Shown here: piece by piece, positions 17,194 through 26,602 of the stretch
Position numbering within the stretch: the stretch's first letter is position 1
Layout of the letters: each line of letters opens with the position of its first letter
NCBI RefSeq assembly: GCF_942548115.1
Contig: NZ_OW824151.1
Span: 2,108,001 to 2,172,000, forward strand
Source of the DNA: Aeromicrobium sp. Leaf245
GTDB lineage: Bacteria; Actinomycetota; Actinomycetes; Propionibacteriales; Nocardioidaceae
Direction: 5' to 3'
Length of the DNA stretch: 64,000 bases
Program-made: the position numbers and the translations under genes
The notes under the pieces: generated by a model
Databases searched by the model: none
The model's input: the letters and a program-made list of their open reading frames with translations, nothing else
Told to the model about the DNA's origin: nothing

Positions 17194-18018
17194 TCACGTG
17201 TGCAGGCCGCACTCGGTCTTGTCGACGCCGGCCCAGCGGCCGGCGCGGGGATCCTCGCCCGGGGCGACCCGCCGGGTGCACGGCGCGCACCCGATGGAGG
17301 GGTAGCCGTCGTTGACGAGCGGGTTGACGATCACGTCGTGCTCGTCGGCGTAGGCGAGCACCTCGTCGAAGGTCCACGCCGCGAGCGGGTTTACCTTGAC
17401 CAGCTGGTTCTTCTCGTCCCAGGTGACGAGCGGCGTGTCGGCACGCGTCGGGCCCTCGTCGCGGCGGACGCCCGTGATCCACACCTCGTACGCGCCGAGG
17501 GTGCGGGTGAGCGGCTCGACCTTGCGCAGGTGGCAGCACAGGCCCGGGTCGCGGGCGAAGAGGTCCTTGCCGTGCTCGGCGTCCTGCTCGGCCACGCTCT
17601 GGCGCGGCTTGACGTCGACGATCGTGAGCTCCATCGACGACTCGACGGCGTCGCGGGTGCCGATCGTCTCGGCGAAGTGGTACCCCGTCTCGAGGAACAG
17701 CGTGTCGACCCAGGGCAGGTGCTGCGCGACCACGTGGGGGAGCACGGCGTCGGCCATGGAGCACGCGACTGCCGTGCGGTACCCGAACTCCTCCGCGACC
17801 CAGGCGAGCACCGCGCGGGTGCCGTCCGGGCCGGCCGGCTGGTCGGCGAACCGGGCCTCGGCCTGCTCGGCGACGGCGCGCAGGGTGGCCGGGTCGCGTC
17901 GCGGGCCGAGCACGGCCTCGCGGGTGCGGTGGTGCTCCACGCGGGCCTCGTCGTGGGCGACCTGACGGGCGCGACGCTCGGCGAGCGTCGGTCCCGCGGG
18001 CGGGATGGTCTCGGACAT
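17194..18018 (-). CDS. cysH: Assimilatory APS reductase (CysH family)
   Basis: Reduces adenylyl sulfate to sulfite. The 274-residue protein has the PAPS reductase fold and four cysteines in the iron-sulfur pattern C161-C162 and C244-x2-C247 (LCCHLRKVEP, GCAPCTRRV), with the catalytic ECGLHT at the C-terminus. The CC/CxxC set marks the 4Fe-4S APS reductases common in actinobacteria rather than enteric PAPS reductase, in keeping with the absence of cysC. I chose ATG 18018: TACGCT ends exactly six bases upstream, so the message is probably leaderless and this is the operon promoter. Confidence 0.93.
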   Translation of the reverse strand: MSETIPPAGPTLAERRARQVAHDEARVEHHRTREAVLGPRRDPATLRAVAEQAEARFADQPAGPDGTRAVLAWVAEEFGYRTAVACSMADAVLPHVVAQHLPWVDTLFLETGYHFAETIGTRDAVESSMELTIVDVKPRQSVAEQDAEHGKDLFARDPGLCCHLRKVEPLTRTLGAYEVWITGVRRDEGPTRADTPLVTWDEKNQLVKVNPLAAWTFDEVLAYADEHDVIVNPLVNDGYPSIGCAPCTRRVAPGEDPRAGRWAGVDKTECGLHT

Positions 18019-18080
18019 GGTCCCAGCGTAGGCGGGGGTCCCGAGCGGTGAGAGCGGTCGCCGCATCGTGGACAGGTGCG

Positions 18081-19328
18081 CTAGGACACCTCGACGGGCA
18101 CGCGGTCCATGGCCCGGAAGCGACGGTCCACGACCGGCGCCAGCGTGGTCACGAGGTAGAGCACGCCGGCCACCAGGAGGGCGGCCCGCAGGTCCAGCAG
18201 GGCGAGCAGGGCGCTGCCCACGAGACCCCCGAACGGCATCAGGCCCCAGGCCACGGCGGTCGACATCGCGCCGACCCGGCCCACGAGGTGCCGCGGGATG
18301 CGCTCGAAGAACACGGCTCCCACGACCGGGTTGAGGAACCCGGAGGCGAGTCCGGCCACGGCCATGACGACCACCGGTGCCGAGGTGACGTCGGACCAGG
18401 CGAGCACGGCGAACCGGGGCAGGCCGCACACCACGAACGCGACGACGTAGACGGCGAACCGGGGCATCCGGTCGGCCCACGCGGCCGCCACGAGCGAGCC
18501 GACGACCGACGTCCCCGCCATGACCGCGAGCAGCAGTCCCACCGCGCCGACCCCGGGCCCGGTCTCGACGGCCCAGACGGGCAGGAGGACCGCGGTGAAC
18601 GCGACGTCCAGCAGGTTGGTGAACGCGATCATGACCGTGAGCGCCAGGATCACGGGGTCGCGGCGCAGGAACTGCCACCCCGCGCGCAGCCGCGCGAGGT
18701 AGGAGTGGGGATCGTCGTCGGCCGGCACGCCACGGCCGACCGAGCGGGCTCCGAGGCCCAGGACGACAGCCGCGAGCGCGAGCCCCGCGGCATTCACGGC
18801 CAGGGCGTCCGCGGCGCCCACGAGGGCGACCAGGCCCGCTGCCAGCGCCGCGCCCACGAGGCTCGAGGTGCGCTCGACCGTGGACGCCAGCCCCGTGACG
18901 CGCTCCATGGGCTGTCGCGTGGACTCCGCGAGCACCGGGACGAGGCTGTGCCGGGCGGCGTCGGCCGGACCGCGCAGGGCGCCGGTGGCGGCGACGAGCA
19001 CGAGGAGTGCGGGGAAGGAGAGCGCGTCGAGATGGTGCAGCGCGGGGATGGCGGCGACCGTGAACGCGCTCGCGGCGTCGCAGCCGACCGCCACGCGCCG
19101 GGCGCCGAGGCGGTCGATGGCCGGCCCCGACAGCACCTTCGCCACGACGAGGGGAGCGAGCTCGGCGAAGGCCACCACGCCCGCCGCGGTGGCGGAGCCC
19201 GTGGTCGTGAGGGCGAGCCAGGGGAGAGCGACCGCGGCCAGCCGCGTCCCGGTGAGCGCGAGGGCGTCGGCGAGCAGCCAGGCGGCCAGGACCCGCCGAC
19301 CCCGGTCGGTGAGCGGACGCCTGGTCAC
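18081..19328 (-). CDS. MFS transporter
   Basis: 415-residue major facilitator protein with about 12 membrane helices, for example ATAAGVVAFAELAPLVVAKV, LLLAVMAGTSVVGSLVAAA and GLMPFGGLVGSALLALLDLR. The general form resembles drug or macrolide efflux permeases. The GTG start overlaps the stop of the ArsR-type regulator gene (GTGA), so the transporter is probably controlled by that regulator. The substrate is unknown. The open frame runs far upstream only because the opposite strand is GC-rich; family similarity starts at the GTG. Confidence 0.87.
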   Translation of the reverse strand: MTRRPLTDRGRRVLAAWLLADALALTGTRLAAVALPWLALTTTGSATAAGVVAFAELAPLVVAKVLSGPAIDRLGARRVAVGCDAASAFTVAAIPALHHLDALSFPALLVLVAATGALRGPADAARHSLVPVLAESTRQPMERVTGLASTVERTSSLVGAALAAGLVALVGAADALAVNAAGLALAAVVLGLGARSVGRGVPADDDPHSYLARLRAGWQFLRRDPVILALTVMIAFTNLLDVAFTAVLLPVWAVETGPGVGAVGLLLAVMAGTSVVGSLVAAAWADRMPRFAVYVVAFVVCGLPRFAVLAWSDVTSAPVVVMAVAGLASGFLNPVVGAVFFERIPRHLVGRVGAMSTAVAWGLMPFGGLVGSALLALLDLRAALLVAGVLYLVTTLAPVVDRRFRAMDRVPVEVS

Positions 19329-19906
19329 GTTCCCGTCACGCTCCCGGGCCAGGGGTTGGCGTGCAGGCGCACCACGACGGGACGGGCCTCGGGGTGGTCC
19401 TCGTCCTGCACCTCCTCGAGCACCGCCTCCAGCCGTTCGACGAGCCGCTGGGCCGTCTCGGGGCGCAGGCGCCGCACGTAGTCGCTCAGGGTCGAGGCCG
19501 AGCGCCAGGCCTGGGGCAGCAGAGAGAACTCCTCGACGGCGCGCTGCATCTGCTCGGCGTGCACGACCGCGACCGCCTGGGCGAAGGCGTCGACGGCTGC
19601 GAGCTCGTCGGCATCGCGGGGGCTGCCGGTCGACGTGCTGCGGTGCGAGGCACGCCACCGCCGGGTCCGGGCGTCGACGTCGTCGCCGGCGTCCTCGACG
19701 AAGCCGTGCACCGCGAGCTGGCGCAGGTGGTACGAGGTCGCTCCCGACGACGTCCCGGTCCGCGCGGCGAGCTCGGACGCGGTGGCGGGTCCCTCGAGCC
19801 GCAGCAGACCGAGCAGGCGCAGGCGCAGCGGGTGGCTGAGGGCTCGCAGTCCCGTGGGGGACGGGGTGACGCTGTCGGCGGTCGGGAGGTCGCGCTCGTC
19901 GGTCAC
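19325..19906 (-). CDS. ArsR-type helix-turn-helix regulator
   Basis: 193-residue regulator. The winged helix covers about residues 15-85 (GLRALSHPLRLRLLGLLRLE, SGATSYHLRQLAVHGFVEDA). A C-terminal helical domain follows (AQAVAVVHAEQMQRAVEEF), of a type common in regulators next to MFS exporters. No Cys metal-binding pair is seen, so metal sensing is unlikely. The GTG start lies six bases after a TAGGCT -10 box, indicating a leaderless transcript. It is translationally coupled to the MFS gene and is presumably its repressor (inference). Confidence 0.85.
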   Translation of the reverse strand: MTDERDLPTADSVTPSPTGLRALSHPLRLRLLGLLRLEGPATASELAARTGTSSGATSYHLRQLAVHGFVEDAGDDVDARTRRWRASHRSTSTGSPRDADELAAVDAFAQAVAVVHAEQMQRAVEEFSLLPQAWRSASTLSDYVRRLRPETAQRLVERLEAVLEEVQDEDHPEARPVVVRLHANPWPGSVTGT

Positions 19907-19912
19907 GACGCG

Positions 19913-19942
19913 AGCCTAGATCACAAAGGAGTCTTTGCAAAG
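19913..19942 (-). promoter_or_regulatory. Promoter and palindrome in front of the ArsR/MFS operon
   Basis: On the minus strand TTGCAA (19940-19935) and TAGGCT (19918-19913) are 16 bp apart, and the GTG start follows six bases later. The -35 box is the centre of a perfect 10-bp palindrome, CTTTGCAAAG (19933-19942), and CAAAG at 19924-19928 adds a further half-site in the spacer. A repressor bound here would block the polymerase, so this is the likely operator of the adjacent ArsR protein. Confidence 0.55.
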
Positions 19943-20009
19943 ATCTCTTGGCAATCGTGGTCGCGGTGACGGGGGTGACCGGACGCCACCGGGCTCGTAG
20001 GGTCGAGCC

Positions 20010-20630
20010 ATGGCGCGCTACCTCGAGATCCACCCGGAGAACCCCCAGCCCCGCGCGGTCGAGCAGGCCACCGCGATCCTGCGCGACGGCGGTCTGATCG
20101 CCTATCCGACGGACTCCGGCTACGCCCTCGGCGCCGCGCCCGGGAACCAGGAGGCCCTGGACCGGATCCGCAGCATCCGTCGGCTCGACGACAAGCACCA
20201 CTTCACGCTCGTGTGCAAGGACTTCGCCCAGCTCGGCCAGCTGGTGCACGTCGACAACGCGATCTTCCGTGCCGTCAAGAGCGCGACGCCCGGCCCGTAC
20301 ACGTTCATCCTGCCGGCCACCCGCGAGGTTCCCCGGCGGATGCTGCACCCGAAGAAGAAGACGGTGGGCGTGCGGATCCCCGACCACGTGGTCGTGCGCG
20401 CGCTCCTGGAGTCGCTGGGGGAGCCCATCCTGTCGAGCACGTTGATCCTGCCCGACCACGACGAGCCCATGACCGAGGGCTGGCTGGTGAAGGAGGAGCT
20501 GGACCACCTCGTCGACGCGGTGGTGGAGTCCGGCGACGTGGTCGCCGAGCCCACCACGGTGGTCGACTTCGTGGACGGCGTCCCCGAGATCGTCCGCGAG
20601 GGCGCCGGCGACCCCGACCGCTTCCGATGA
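20010..20630 (+). CDS. Sua5/YciO/YrdC-domain protein (threonylcarbamoyl-AMP synthase-like)
   Basis: 206-residue single-domain YrdC/Sua5 protein. It contains AVEQATAILRDGGLIAYPTD at about residues 16-35, KHHFTLVCKDFAQLGQ and GPYTFILPATREVP. The family includes threonylcarbamoyl-AMP synthase of tRNA t6A modification. The motif set here is closest to YciO-type members, whose exact role is less certain. TAGGGT ends six bases before the ATG, suggesting leaderless transcription. The stop overlaps the next gene (ATGA). Confidence 0.85.
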   Translation: MARYLEIHPENPQPRAVEQATAILRDGGLIAYPTDSGYALGAAPGNQEALDRIRSIRRLDDKHHFTLVCKDFAQLGQLVHVDNAIFRAVKSATPGPYTFILPATREVPRRMLHPKKKTVGVRIPDHVVVRALLESLGEPILSSTLILPDHDEPMTEGWLVKEELDHLVDAVVESGDVVAEPTTVVDFVDGVPEIVREGAGDPDRFR

Positions 20631-21340
20631 GCGGACCGGCCACCTTCGTCCTCGTCCCCGGCGCGGGAGGGGCACCGTGGAGCTGGAGCCGGCTCACCCC
20701 GTTGCTCGAGGCCGCCGGCCACCGGTGCGTGGTCGTCGACCTCCCCGGTCCGGACCCGACGGTCGACCTCGACGGCTACGTGGCGTTGGTCGTCGACGCC
20801 ATCCACTCGGCGCGGGAGACGCCTGGACCCGTGGTGCTCGTCGGTCAGTCCTTCGGCGGGTTCAGCACGTCGGCGGCCGCCGCGCGCGAGCCGGTCGACC
20901 TGCTGGTGCTGCTGAACGCGATGATCCCGTCCCCGGGCGAGTCCGGCGGCGCGTGGTGGTCGGCCGTGGGCCTCTCGGGCGCCCGGCGCGAGGCCGAGGC
21001 GGCGGCCGGTCGCGATCCTCAGGCTCCTTTCGACCCGCTCGCGGTCTTCTTCCATGACGCCGCCGACGACCTGCTGACCGAGGTCGCTGACCAGGACCGC
21101 GACGAGTCCGACGCCTCCTTCGGGTCCGTCTGGCCGGCCGACGCCTGGCCCGACGTCCCCACGGTCGTGCTCGTCGCCGACGACGACCGGCTCTTCCCGC
21201 CCGACTTCCAACGACGCGTCGCACAGGAGCGGCTCGGCCTGGGGGTGACCGAGGTGCCGGGCGGCCACCTCAACGCCCTGACCCGACCGAGCGAGCTCGC
21301 CGAGGAGCTGGTGAGGATCGCCCGCTCAGCGGGTCGCTGA
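20627..21340 (+). CDS. Alpha/beta hydrolase
   Basis: 237-residue alpha/beta-hydrolase with the N-terminal oxyanion region VLVPGAGGAPWSW, the nucleophile elbow VGQSFGG, the acid strand VLVADDDRLFPP and the catalytic His in PGGHLNALTRP. Gln in GQSFGG is typical of the salicylate-esterase-like branch of the superfamily. The substrate is unknown. Coupled to the YrdC gene by an ATGA overlap; its last 15 bp overlap the convergent MFS gene. Confidence 0.82.
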   Translation: MSGPATFVLVPGAGGAPWSWSRLTPLLEAAGHRCVVVDLPGPDPTVDLDGYVALVVDAIHSARETPGPVVLVGQSFGGFSTSAAAAREPVDLLVLLNAMIPSPGESGGAWWSAVGLSGARREAEAAAGRDPQAPFDPLAVFFHDAADDLLTEVADQDRDESDASFGSVWPADAWPDVPTVVLVADDDRLFPPDFQRRVAQERLGLGVTEVPGGHLNALTRPSELAEELVRIARSAGR

Positions 21341-22477
21341 GGTGCGGCGACCGGCGATTGCGACGAGCGCGGAGGCCGCGGTGAGACCGGCGAGCAGCAG
21401 CATCGTCTGGGTGCCGTCCAGCCACGACAGCAGCAGGGTCGCGAGGTACGGCGCCGCGAAGCCGACGTAGGTGAGGCTGTAGAAGACGGCGTTCACGGTG
21501 GCCAGGTCCCGTGCCGGGGTGATCGTCTCGACCGTCCGGAGTCCGGCCACCAGGACGAAGCCGTAGGCCGTGCCCAGCAGCATGCAGGCCGGGACGACCA
21601 GCCAGGACGCGCCGGTGGTGGCGGCGAGCGCCCCCACGCCGAACCCGGCCACACCCGCTCCCATGCCCACGGCGAGCGTGACGCCGGTGGCGAGCCTGCG
21701 GCCGTACGGCTGCAGCGCGACCCCGGTGCCGAGGGTCAGGAAGACGAGCGCCCCGACCAGCGCGTAGGCCGGGCCGGGGACGTCGACGACCGCAGGCAGC
21801 GTGGCGAAGGCGAGGGTCGCCGTGCCGAACACCCACGGGGCCGTCGGCACGACCTGGGTCAGGAACCGGCGCGAGCCGAGCACCTGACGCAGGGTCGCGG
21901 CGTCGGGATCGCTGGTGGCGACGTCGTCCGGATCGGGCTCCGGCGCCGGACGCAGGAGCACCGCGACCGCGACGGTGAGCACCAGGTGCGGCACGTACGG
22001 CAGCACCGTGGGCGCCGGTGCCCACTGCGCCAGCACCCCGGTGACGAGCGGACCGGTGCCGAACCCGGCCGACAGCGCGATCGCCGCCCGGCGCGCACCG
22101 GTGCCGGGCGCGGCGTCGGACAGCTCCTTGACCCACGCGGTGCCGGGTGCGAACGCGGCGCCGCTCGCGACGCCGGCCAGGAGGCGACCGACGAGCAGCA
22201 GGGTGAGCGAGTGCCCGCCCACCATCAGGACGACGGTGGCGACGAAGGACAGCACGAGCACCGGGCGCAGGACGCGGCCGCGTCCGATCCGGTCCGAGAC
22301 CGGGGCCACGAGCAGCAGGGCGGGGACCAGCCCCACCGCGTAGGCGCCGAACAGCGCGGTGACCTGACCGGCGGTGGCTCCGTCGACCTCCCGGTACACC
22401 GGCAGCAGGGCGGCGAACTGGTTCGCGCCCCATCCCACGGCGAAGAGCGCGAGCGCGGCTCGGAACCAGGACGGCAC
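21326..22477 (-). CDS. MFS transporter
   Basis: 383-residue major facilitator protein with about 12 helices. The first loop motif APVSDRIGRGRVLRP lies between helices 2 and 3 and matches the MFS signature. Other helices include WLVVPACMLLGTAYGFVLVA. Nothing indicates the substrate. The GTG start sits six bases after TAGCGT, so the gene is probably transcribed leaderless from its own promoter. Confidence 0.87.
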   Translation of the reverse strand: MPSWFRAALALFAVGWGANQFAALLPVYREVDGATAGQVTALFGAYAVGLVPALLLVAPVSDRIGRGRVLRPVLVLSFVATVVLMVGGHSLTLLLVGRLLAGVASGAAFAPGTAWVKELSDAAPGTGARRAAIALSAGFGTGPLVTGVLAQWAPAPTVLPYVPHLVLTVAVAVLLRPAPEPDPDDVATSDPDAATLRQVLGSRRFLTQVVPTAPWVFGTATLAFATLPAVVDVPGPAYALVGALVFLTLGTGVALQPYGRRLATGVTLAVGMGAGVAGFGVGALAATTGASWLVVPACMLLGTAYGFVLVAGLRTVETITPARDLATVNAVFYSLTYVGFAAPYLATLLLSWLDGTQTMLLLAGLTAASALVAIAGRRTSATR

Positions 22478-22511
22478 GACGCCACGCTACGCGCGGCGTC
22501 GGTGAGATCCC

Positions 22512-23429
22512 TCAGCGGGCGCGGTGGTCGACGCGTGACATGCGGGCCCCGTGCCGCTCGACCCGGACGTGTGGGCTCAGCTGCATGAGGCGCAGCGCCA
22601 GGAAGCGGTGGGGCCGGAACGGCTCCAGCACCTCCGCCACCTCGTGGTCGTGCTCGAGCCGGTGACCGAGCAGGGCGGTCCCGACCGTGCTGGCCAGGTG
22701 GTAGTCGCCGAACGGCACCGCGTCGGTGTCGCCGAAGGCCCGCGAGCCGACCTCGGCCGCGGTCCAGACGCCGACTCCTGGCAGCGACCGCAGGGCGGCC
22801 GAGGCGTCGGTGGGCTCGCGGTCGGCGAGTCGCTCGAGGGACTCGCCCAGACGCGTGACGGCCTGCACCGTCCGGTACCGCTTGGGGTCGACCCCGGCCC
22901 GGTGCCACTCCCACGAGGGCAGCGCCGCCCATGCCTCGGCCGTCAGCGGCAGCCGCATGCCCGACGGCGCCGGACCCGGCGGGACCTCACCGTGCCGTGT
23001 GAGCAGCTGGCGCCACGAGAGGAAGGCGTCGGCACCCAGGACCTTCTGCTCGATGATCGCCGGGACGAGCGCCTCGACCACCCGACGGGTGCGGGGTACC
23101 CGGAGCCCGGGGTGTCGTCGATGGGCGTCGGCGACCACGGGGTGGGCCAGGGGAGGGCGGTGCGGCTGGTCCCCGCCGAGGCACGCAGGCAGCTCGTCGA
23201 GCACCTCGGCCGCACCCGGACCCCACGCCACGGCCTCCACGACGTGAGCGTCCAGCTGGCGCAGGTGGAGCGTGGCCGGGCCCGACGGCGGTCGCGTGGC
23301 GCGCCAGATCTCGGCACCCCGGCCGCGGAAGGCGGGGTCGGCGGGGCCGCGACGCAGGGTCGACAACGTGCGCCAGACGTCGAGGGGTGCGGTGCTGCGC
23401 CAGGTGCGGCCCAGCCCCTCGTCGGTCAC
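22512..23429 (-). CDS. HhH-GPD DNA glycosylase, AlkA/3-methyladenine type
   Basis: 305-residue DNA base-excision repair protein. The C-terminal HhH-GPD domain has the helix-hairpin-helix LRSLPGVGVWTAAEV and the catalytic Asp in FGDYHLAST. The N-terminal part (APLDVWRTLSTLRRGPADP) resembles the AlkA-type beta domain. It removes alkylated or oxidised bases; the exact lesion is not determined. It begins at the GTG overlapping the DUF1992 stop (GTGA), so the two are coupled. The open frame extends further upstream without homology. Confidence 0.87.
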   Translation of the reverse strand: MTDEGLGRTWRSTAPLDVWRTLSTLRRGPADPAFRGRGAEIWRATRPPSGPATLHLRQLDAHVVEAVAWGPGAAEVLDELPACLGGDQPHRPPLAHPVVADAHRRHPGLRVPRTRRVVEALVPAIIEQKVLGADAFLSWRQLLTRHGEVPPGPAPSGMRLPLTAEAWAALPSWEWHRAGVDPKRYRTVQAVTRLGESLERLADREPTDASAALRSLPGVGVWTAAEVGSRAFGDTDAVPFGDYHLASTVGTALLGHRLEHDHEVAEVLEPFRPHRFLALRLMQLSPHVRVERHGARMSRVDHRAR

Positions 23430-24025
23430 GCGCCGCCGCGTCGGGCGCGGAGGCGATCGCGCCACGACACCCGCCGGGGCGGGGGAGGGGTCGGGCGTGC
23501 CGCAGCCCGCCGGCGCAGGCGCTCGCGCCAGGCGCGCACCTCGTCGTCGACGTCGCGGGTCGGGGTGATGACCGGCGGACCGCCCTGGAGCTGGCGTCGT
23601 GCCTCGACGACGCGACGGTTGAAGTCCGCGAGCATCTCGCGGACGCGTTCCTCCGAGCCGGTGGAGTCGAGGAGGTCGTCGAGCTCGGCGTCCTCCTTGC
23701 GCAGCGCCAGGGCGGGCGGCAGGACGCCGGAGACGTTCTCGCGCTCGATCAGCTGCTTGAGCCACCAGTCGGGATCGTGGCGGAAGACCCGGGGCGGCAA
23801 CGGCTTGCCGGCCAGCGGCAGGTCGTCGAAGTCGCCGCGGGCGATCGCGGCTCGGATCTGGCCGTCGACGTAGAGAGCCTGGTCCTCGGGGCGCCGCCCG
23901 CGTGCGGGGCCCGCGCCCTCGTCGCCCTCGTCAGCGGCGTCCGGGTCGGGAGCGCGCGACGTGTCGGGCGCCGGGTCGTCACCGAGGCGGTAGTGCGCCG
24001 CTCGGCGCCGCGGGTCGTCGGACAT
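23426..24025 (-). CDS. DUF1992 (DnaJ-C28 conserved domain) protein
   Basis: 199-residue protein. An acidic low-complexity stretch (about 10-45) precedes the conserved domain at about 47-135 (EDQALYVDGQIRAAIARGDF, LPLAGKPLPP, DPDWWLKQLIERENV, PALALRKEDAELDDLL). The tail is strongly basic (RRAAARPTPPPPRRVSWRDR). The domain is shared with the C-terminal region of DnaJ homologue C28; no enzymatic activity is known. ATG 24025 has a strong AGGAGG site. That site is buried in a perfect hairpin (24026-24060). Confidence 0.82.
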   Translation of the reverse strand: MSDDPRRRAAHYRLGDDPAPDTSRAPDPDAADEGDEGAGPARGRRPEDQALYVDGQIRAAIARGDFDDLPLAGKPLPPRVFRHDPDWWLKQLIERENVSGVLPPALALRKEDAELDDLLDSTGSEERVREMLADFNRRVVEARRQLQGGPPVITPTRDVDDEVRAWRERLRRRAAARPTPPPPRRVSWRDRLRARRGGA

Positions 24026-24060
24026 CGTTCCTCCTGCCACCACTCTAGGCAGGAGGAACG
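24026..24060 (-). promoter_or_regulatory. Perfect hairpin covering the DUF1992 ribosome site
   Basis: Two perfectly complementary 13-base arms (24026-24038 and 24048-24060) are separated by 9 bases. On the minus-strand transcript the 3' arm ends immediately before the DUF1992 ATG and contains its GGCAGGAGGAACG ribosome site, with the 5' arm as exact anti-site. The hairpin is also 22 bases after the glpK stop, so it could end glpK transcription (no T-run), insulate DUF1992 translation from glpK read-through, or both. Confidence 0.7.
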
Positions 24061-24082
24061 ACACCGGCCGCTCGGCCGATCC

Positions 24083-25603
24083 TCAGTCGACGTCGTCGTC
24101 GACCCAGTCGAGGGTCTTGGTGACGGCCTTCTTCCAGCTGCGGTAGTACTTCTCGCGCTCGTCCTCGGGCATCTGCGGCGTCCACCGCTTGTCCTCGCCC
24201 CAGTTGGTGCGGATGTCGTCCTCGTTCTCCCAGTAGCCGACGGCCAGACCCGCGGCGTACGCAGCGCCGAGCGCGGTGGTCTCGGCGACCTTCGGGCGGA
24301 CGACGTCGACGCCGAGGATGTCGGCCTGGAACTGCATGAGGGTCTCGTTGACGACCATGCCGCCGTCGACGCGCAGCTCGGTGAGCGGGACGCCGGAGTC
24401 GGCGTTCATGGCGTCGAGCACCTCGCGCGTCTGGTACGCCGTGGACTCCAGCACCGCCCGGGCGATGTGGCCCCGGTTCACGTAGCGCGTCAGGCCCACC
24501 AGGGCGCCACGTGCGTCGGGGCGCCAGTGCGGGGCGAACAGGCCCGAGAACGCCGGTACGAAGTACGCCCCGCCGTTGTCGTCGACCTGCTTCGCGAGGT
24601 CCTCGATCTCCGGCGCGCTGCCGATGAGGCCGAGGTTGTCGCGGACCCACTGCACGAGGGACCCGGTGACCGCGATGGAGCCCTCGAGCGCGTACACCGT
24701 GGGCTCGTCGCCGATCTTGTAGCAGACGGTGGTGAGCAGCCCGTTCTCCGACGGGACGGCCTCGGTGCCGGTGTTGAGCAGCATGAAGTTGCCGGTGCCG
24801 TAGGTGTTCTTGGCCTCGCCCTTCTCCAGGCAGGCCTGCCCGAAGGTCGCGGCCTGCTGGTCGCCGAGGATGCCGGCGACCGGGGTGCCGTTGAGGATGC
24901 CGGGCTTGCACTCGCCGTACACCTCCGAGCTCGACCTGATCTCCGGCAGCATCGACAGCGGGATGTTCATGTCGGCGGCGATGCTCTCGTCCCACTGCAG
25001 GGTCTCGAGGTCCATCAGCAGCGTGCGGCTCGCGTTGGTGACGTCGGTGACGTGGACACCGTCGTTCTCCGCGCCGCCCGTGAGGTTCCACAGCACCCAG
25101 GTGTCCATGTTGCCGAACAGCAGCTCGCCGGCCTCGGCGCGCTCCTGGGCGCCCTCGACGTGGTCGAGGATCCAGCGGACCTTGGGCCCGGAGAAGTAGG
25201 TGGCCAGCGGCAGCCCGACCGTCTCCTTGTAGCGGTCGAGCCCGCCGTCGGCTGCCAGGCCGTCGACGATCTTCTGGGTGCGGGTGTCCTGCCAGACGAT
25301 CGCGTTGTAGATCGGCTGTCCGTTGGACTTGTCCCACACGAGGGCGGTCTCGCGCTGGTTGGTGATGCCGACGGCGGCGATGTTCTTGCTGTTGAAGTTC
25401 GCCTTGGCCAGGGCGCCGCCGATGACGTCGCGCGTGTTGGTCCAGATCTCGAGCGCGTCGTGCTCGACCCACCCGGCTCGCGGGAAGATCTGCTCGTGCT
25501 CGACCTGGTCGACGGCCACCACCGATCCTGCGTGGTCGAAGATCATCGCGCGGGTCGAGGTGGTGCCCTGGTCGATGGCGAGGACGTACGTGTTGTCGGC
25601 CAT
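24083..25603 (-). CDS. glpK: Glycerol kinase
   Basis: Phosphorylates glycerol to glycerol-3-phosphate. The 506-residue FGGY-family kinase starts [20 protein letters not shown]. It contains [45 protein letters not shown] and the FGGY signature region [18 protein letters not shown]. Length is normal for GlpK. It follows glpF by 37 bp on the same strand, forming a glycerol-uptake operon. The start has no clear ribosome site. No glycerol-3-phosphate dehydrogenase is in the window. Confidence 0.96.
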   Translation of the reverse strand: MADNTYVLAIDQGTTSTRAMIFDHAGSVVAVDQVEHEQIFPRAGWVEHDALEIWTNTRDVIGGALAKANFNSKNIAAVGITNQRETALVWDKSNGQPIYNAIVWQDTRTQKIVDGLAADGGLDRYKETVGLPLATYFSGPKVRWILDHVEGAQERAEAGELLFGNMDTWVLWNLTGGAENDGVHVTDVTNASRTLLMDLETLQWDESIAADMNIPLSMLPEIRSSSEVYGECKPGILNGTPVAGILGDQQAATFGQACLEKGEAKNTYGTGNFMLLNTGTEAVPSENGLLTTVCYKIGDEPTVYALEGSIAVTGSLVQWVRDNLGLIGSAPEIEDLAKQVDDNGGAYFVPAFSGLFAPHWRPDARGALVGLTRYVNRGHIARAVLESTAYQTREVLDAMNADSGVPLTELRVDGGMVVNETLMQFQADILGVDVVRPKVAETTALGAAYAAGLAVGYWENEDDIRTNWGEDKRWTPQMPEDEREKYYRSWKKAVTKTLDWVDDDVD

Positions 25604-25640
25604 GCTCGAATCTCGATTCTGTGTGGGGTCGGGGTGCGGG

Positions 25641-26363
25641 TCAGACGTAGTTCGCGGCGGCGGCCAGGAGGCCTCCGAGGATGCCACCGATGGCGGGTCC
25701 GACGACAGGGATCCAGGAGTAGGACCAGTTGCTGTCGCGCTTGTCCTTGATCGGCAGCACGAAGTGGGCGATGCGTGGGCCCAGGTCGCGCGCCGGGTTG
25801 ATGGCGTAGCCCGTGGGACCGCCGAGGCTGGCGCCGATGCTGACGACGAGCAGCGCGACGGCCAGGGGGCCGAGCTCGGTGGGCGTCTTGCCGAACGCGA
25901 TGATCACGAACACGAGGACGAAGGTGCCGATGATCTCGGTGATGAGGTTGGAGGACGTGCGCGCGATCTGCGGTGCGGTGCAGAAGACGCCGAGCTTGTC
26001 GTCCGGATCGCTCTCCGGGGCGTCGAACTGGTCGCGGTAGGCCAGCCAGCACAGCGTGGCGCCGAGGAAGGCGCCGAGCAGCTGGGCGGCGAGGTACACC
26101 AGCACCTTGACGGCGGTGTTGCCGCCGAGGTCGTCGCCGGACGCGACGAGACCCAGTGTCACGGCGGGGTTGATGTGCGCGCCGGACTTGTAGGCGACGT
26201 AGACGCCGGCGAACACCGCCAGGCCCCAGCCGAAGCTGACCATCAGGAAGCCGCCGGCGTTGCCGTTCGTCTTGGCCAGCGCGACGTTCGCGACGACGCC
26301 GCAGCCGAGCAGCAGGAGCGTGGCGGTGCCCATGACCTCGGGCAGGAAGATGTCTGTGAGCAC
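25641..26363 (-). CDS. glpF: Glycerol uptake facilitator (aquaglyceroporin)
   Basis: 240-residue MIP-family channel with two half-helix motifs: HINPAVTLG (NPA at residues 65-67) and [16 protein letters not shown], with Asp after the second NPA box, is characteristic of glycerol-conducting channels rather than water channels. About six membrane helices are visible. The GTG start has a G-rich site (GGGGGGA) upstream. It forms a two-gene operon with glpK. Confidence 0.94.
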   Translation of the reverse strand: MLTDIFLPEVMGTATLLLLGCGVVANVALAKTNGNAGGFLMVSFGWGLAVFAGVYVAYKSGAHINPAVTLGLVASGDDLGGNTAVKVLVYLAAQLLGAFLGATLCWLAYRDQFDAPESDPDDKLGVFCTAPQIARTSSNLITEIIGTFVLVFVIIAFGKTPTELGPLAVALLVVSIGASLGGPTGYAINPARDLGPRIAHFVLPIKDKRDSNWSYSWIPVVGPAIGGILGGLLAAAANYV

Positions 26364-26602
26364 GTGGTCCCCCCGGCCGACCCGACAGACTCGTAGCCCG
26401 CTCGGTGCGGACGTCCCCCGAGACGCCTCGGTCGGTGTGGGTCGAGCCTATCGTGACCCCCGTCACATCGCGGTGTGGGTGCGGCGTCGCCGGGACCGGG
26501 AGGATGTTCCAGGTCAGGGAGTCGAGCCGTCGGGTCGTGACCTCCGGGGTTGCGCGCTCGTTGGGGGTGATGACATCGATCGGGGGTCGCGAGGAGGTCG
26601 TC

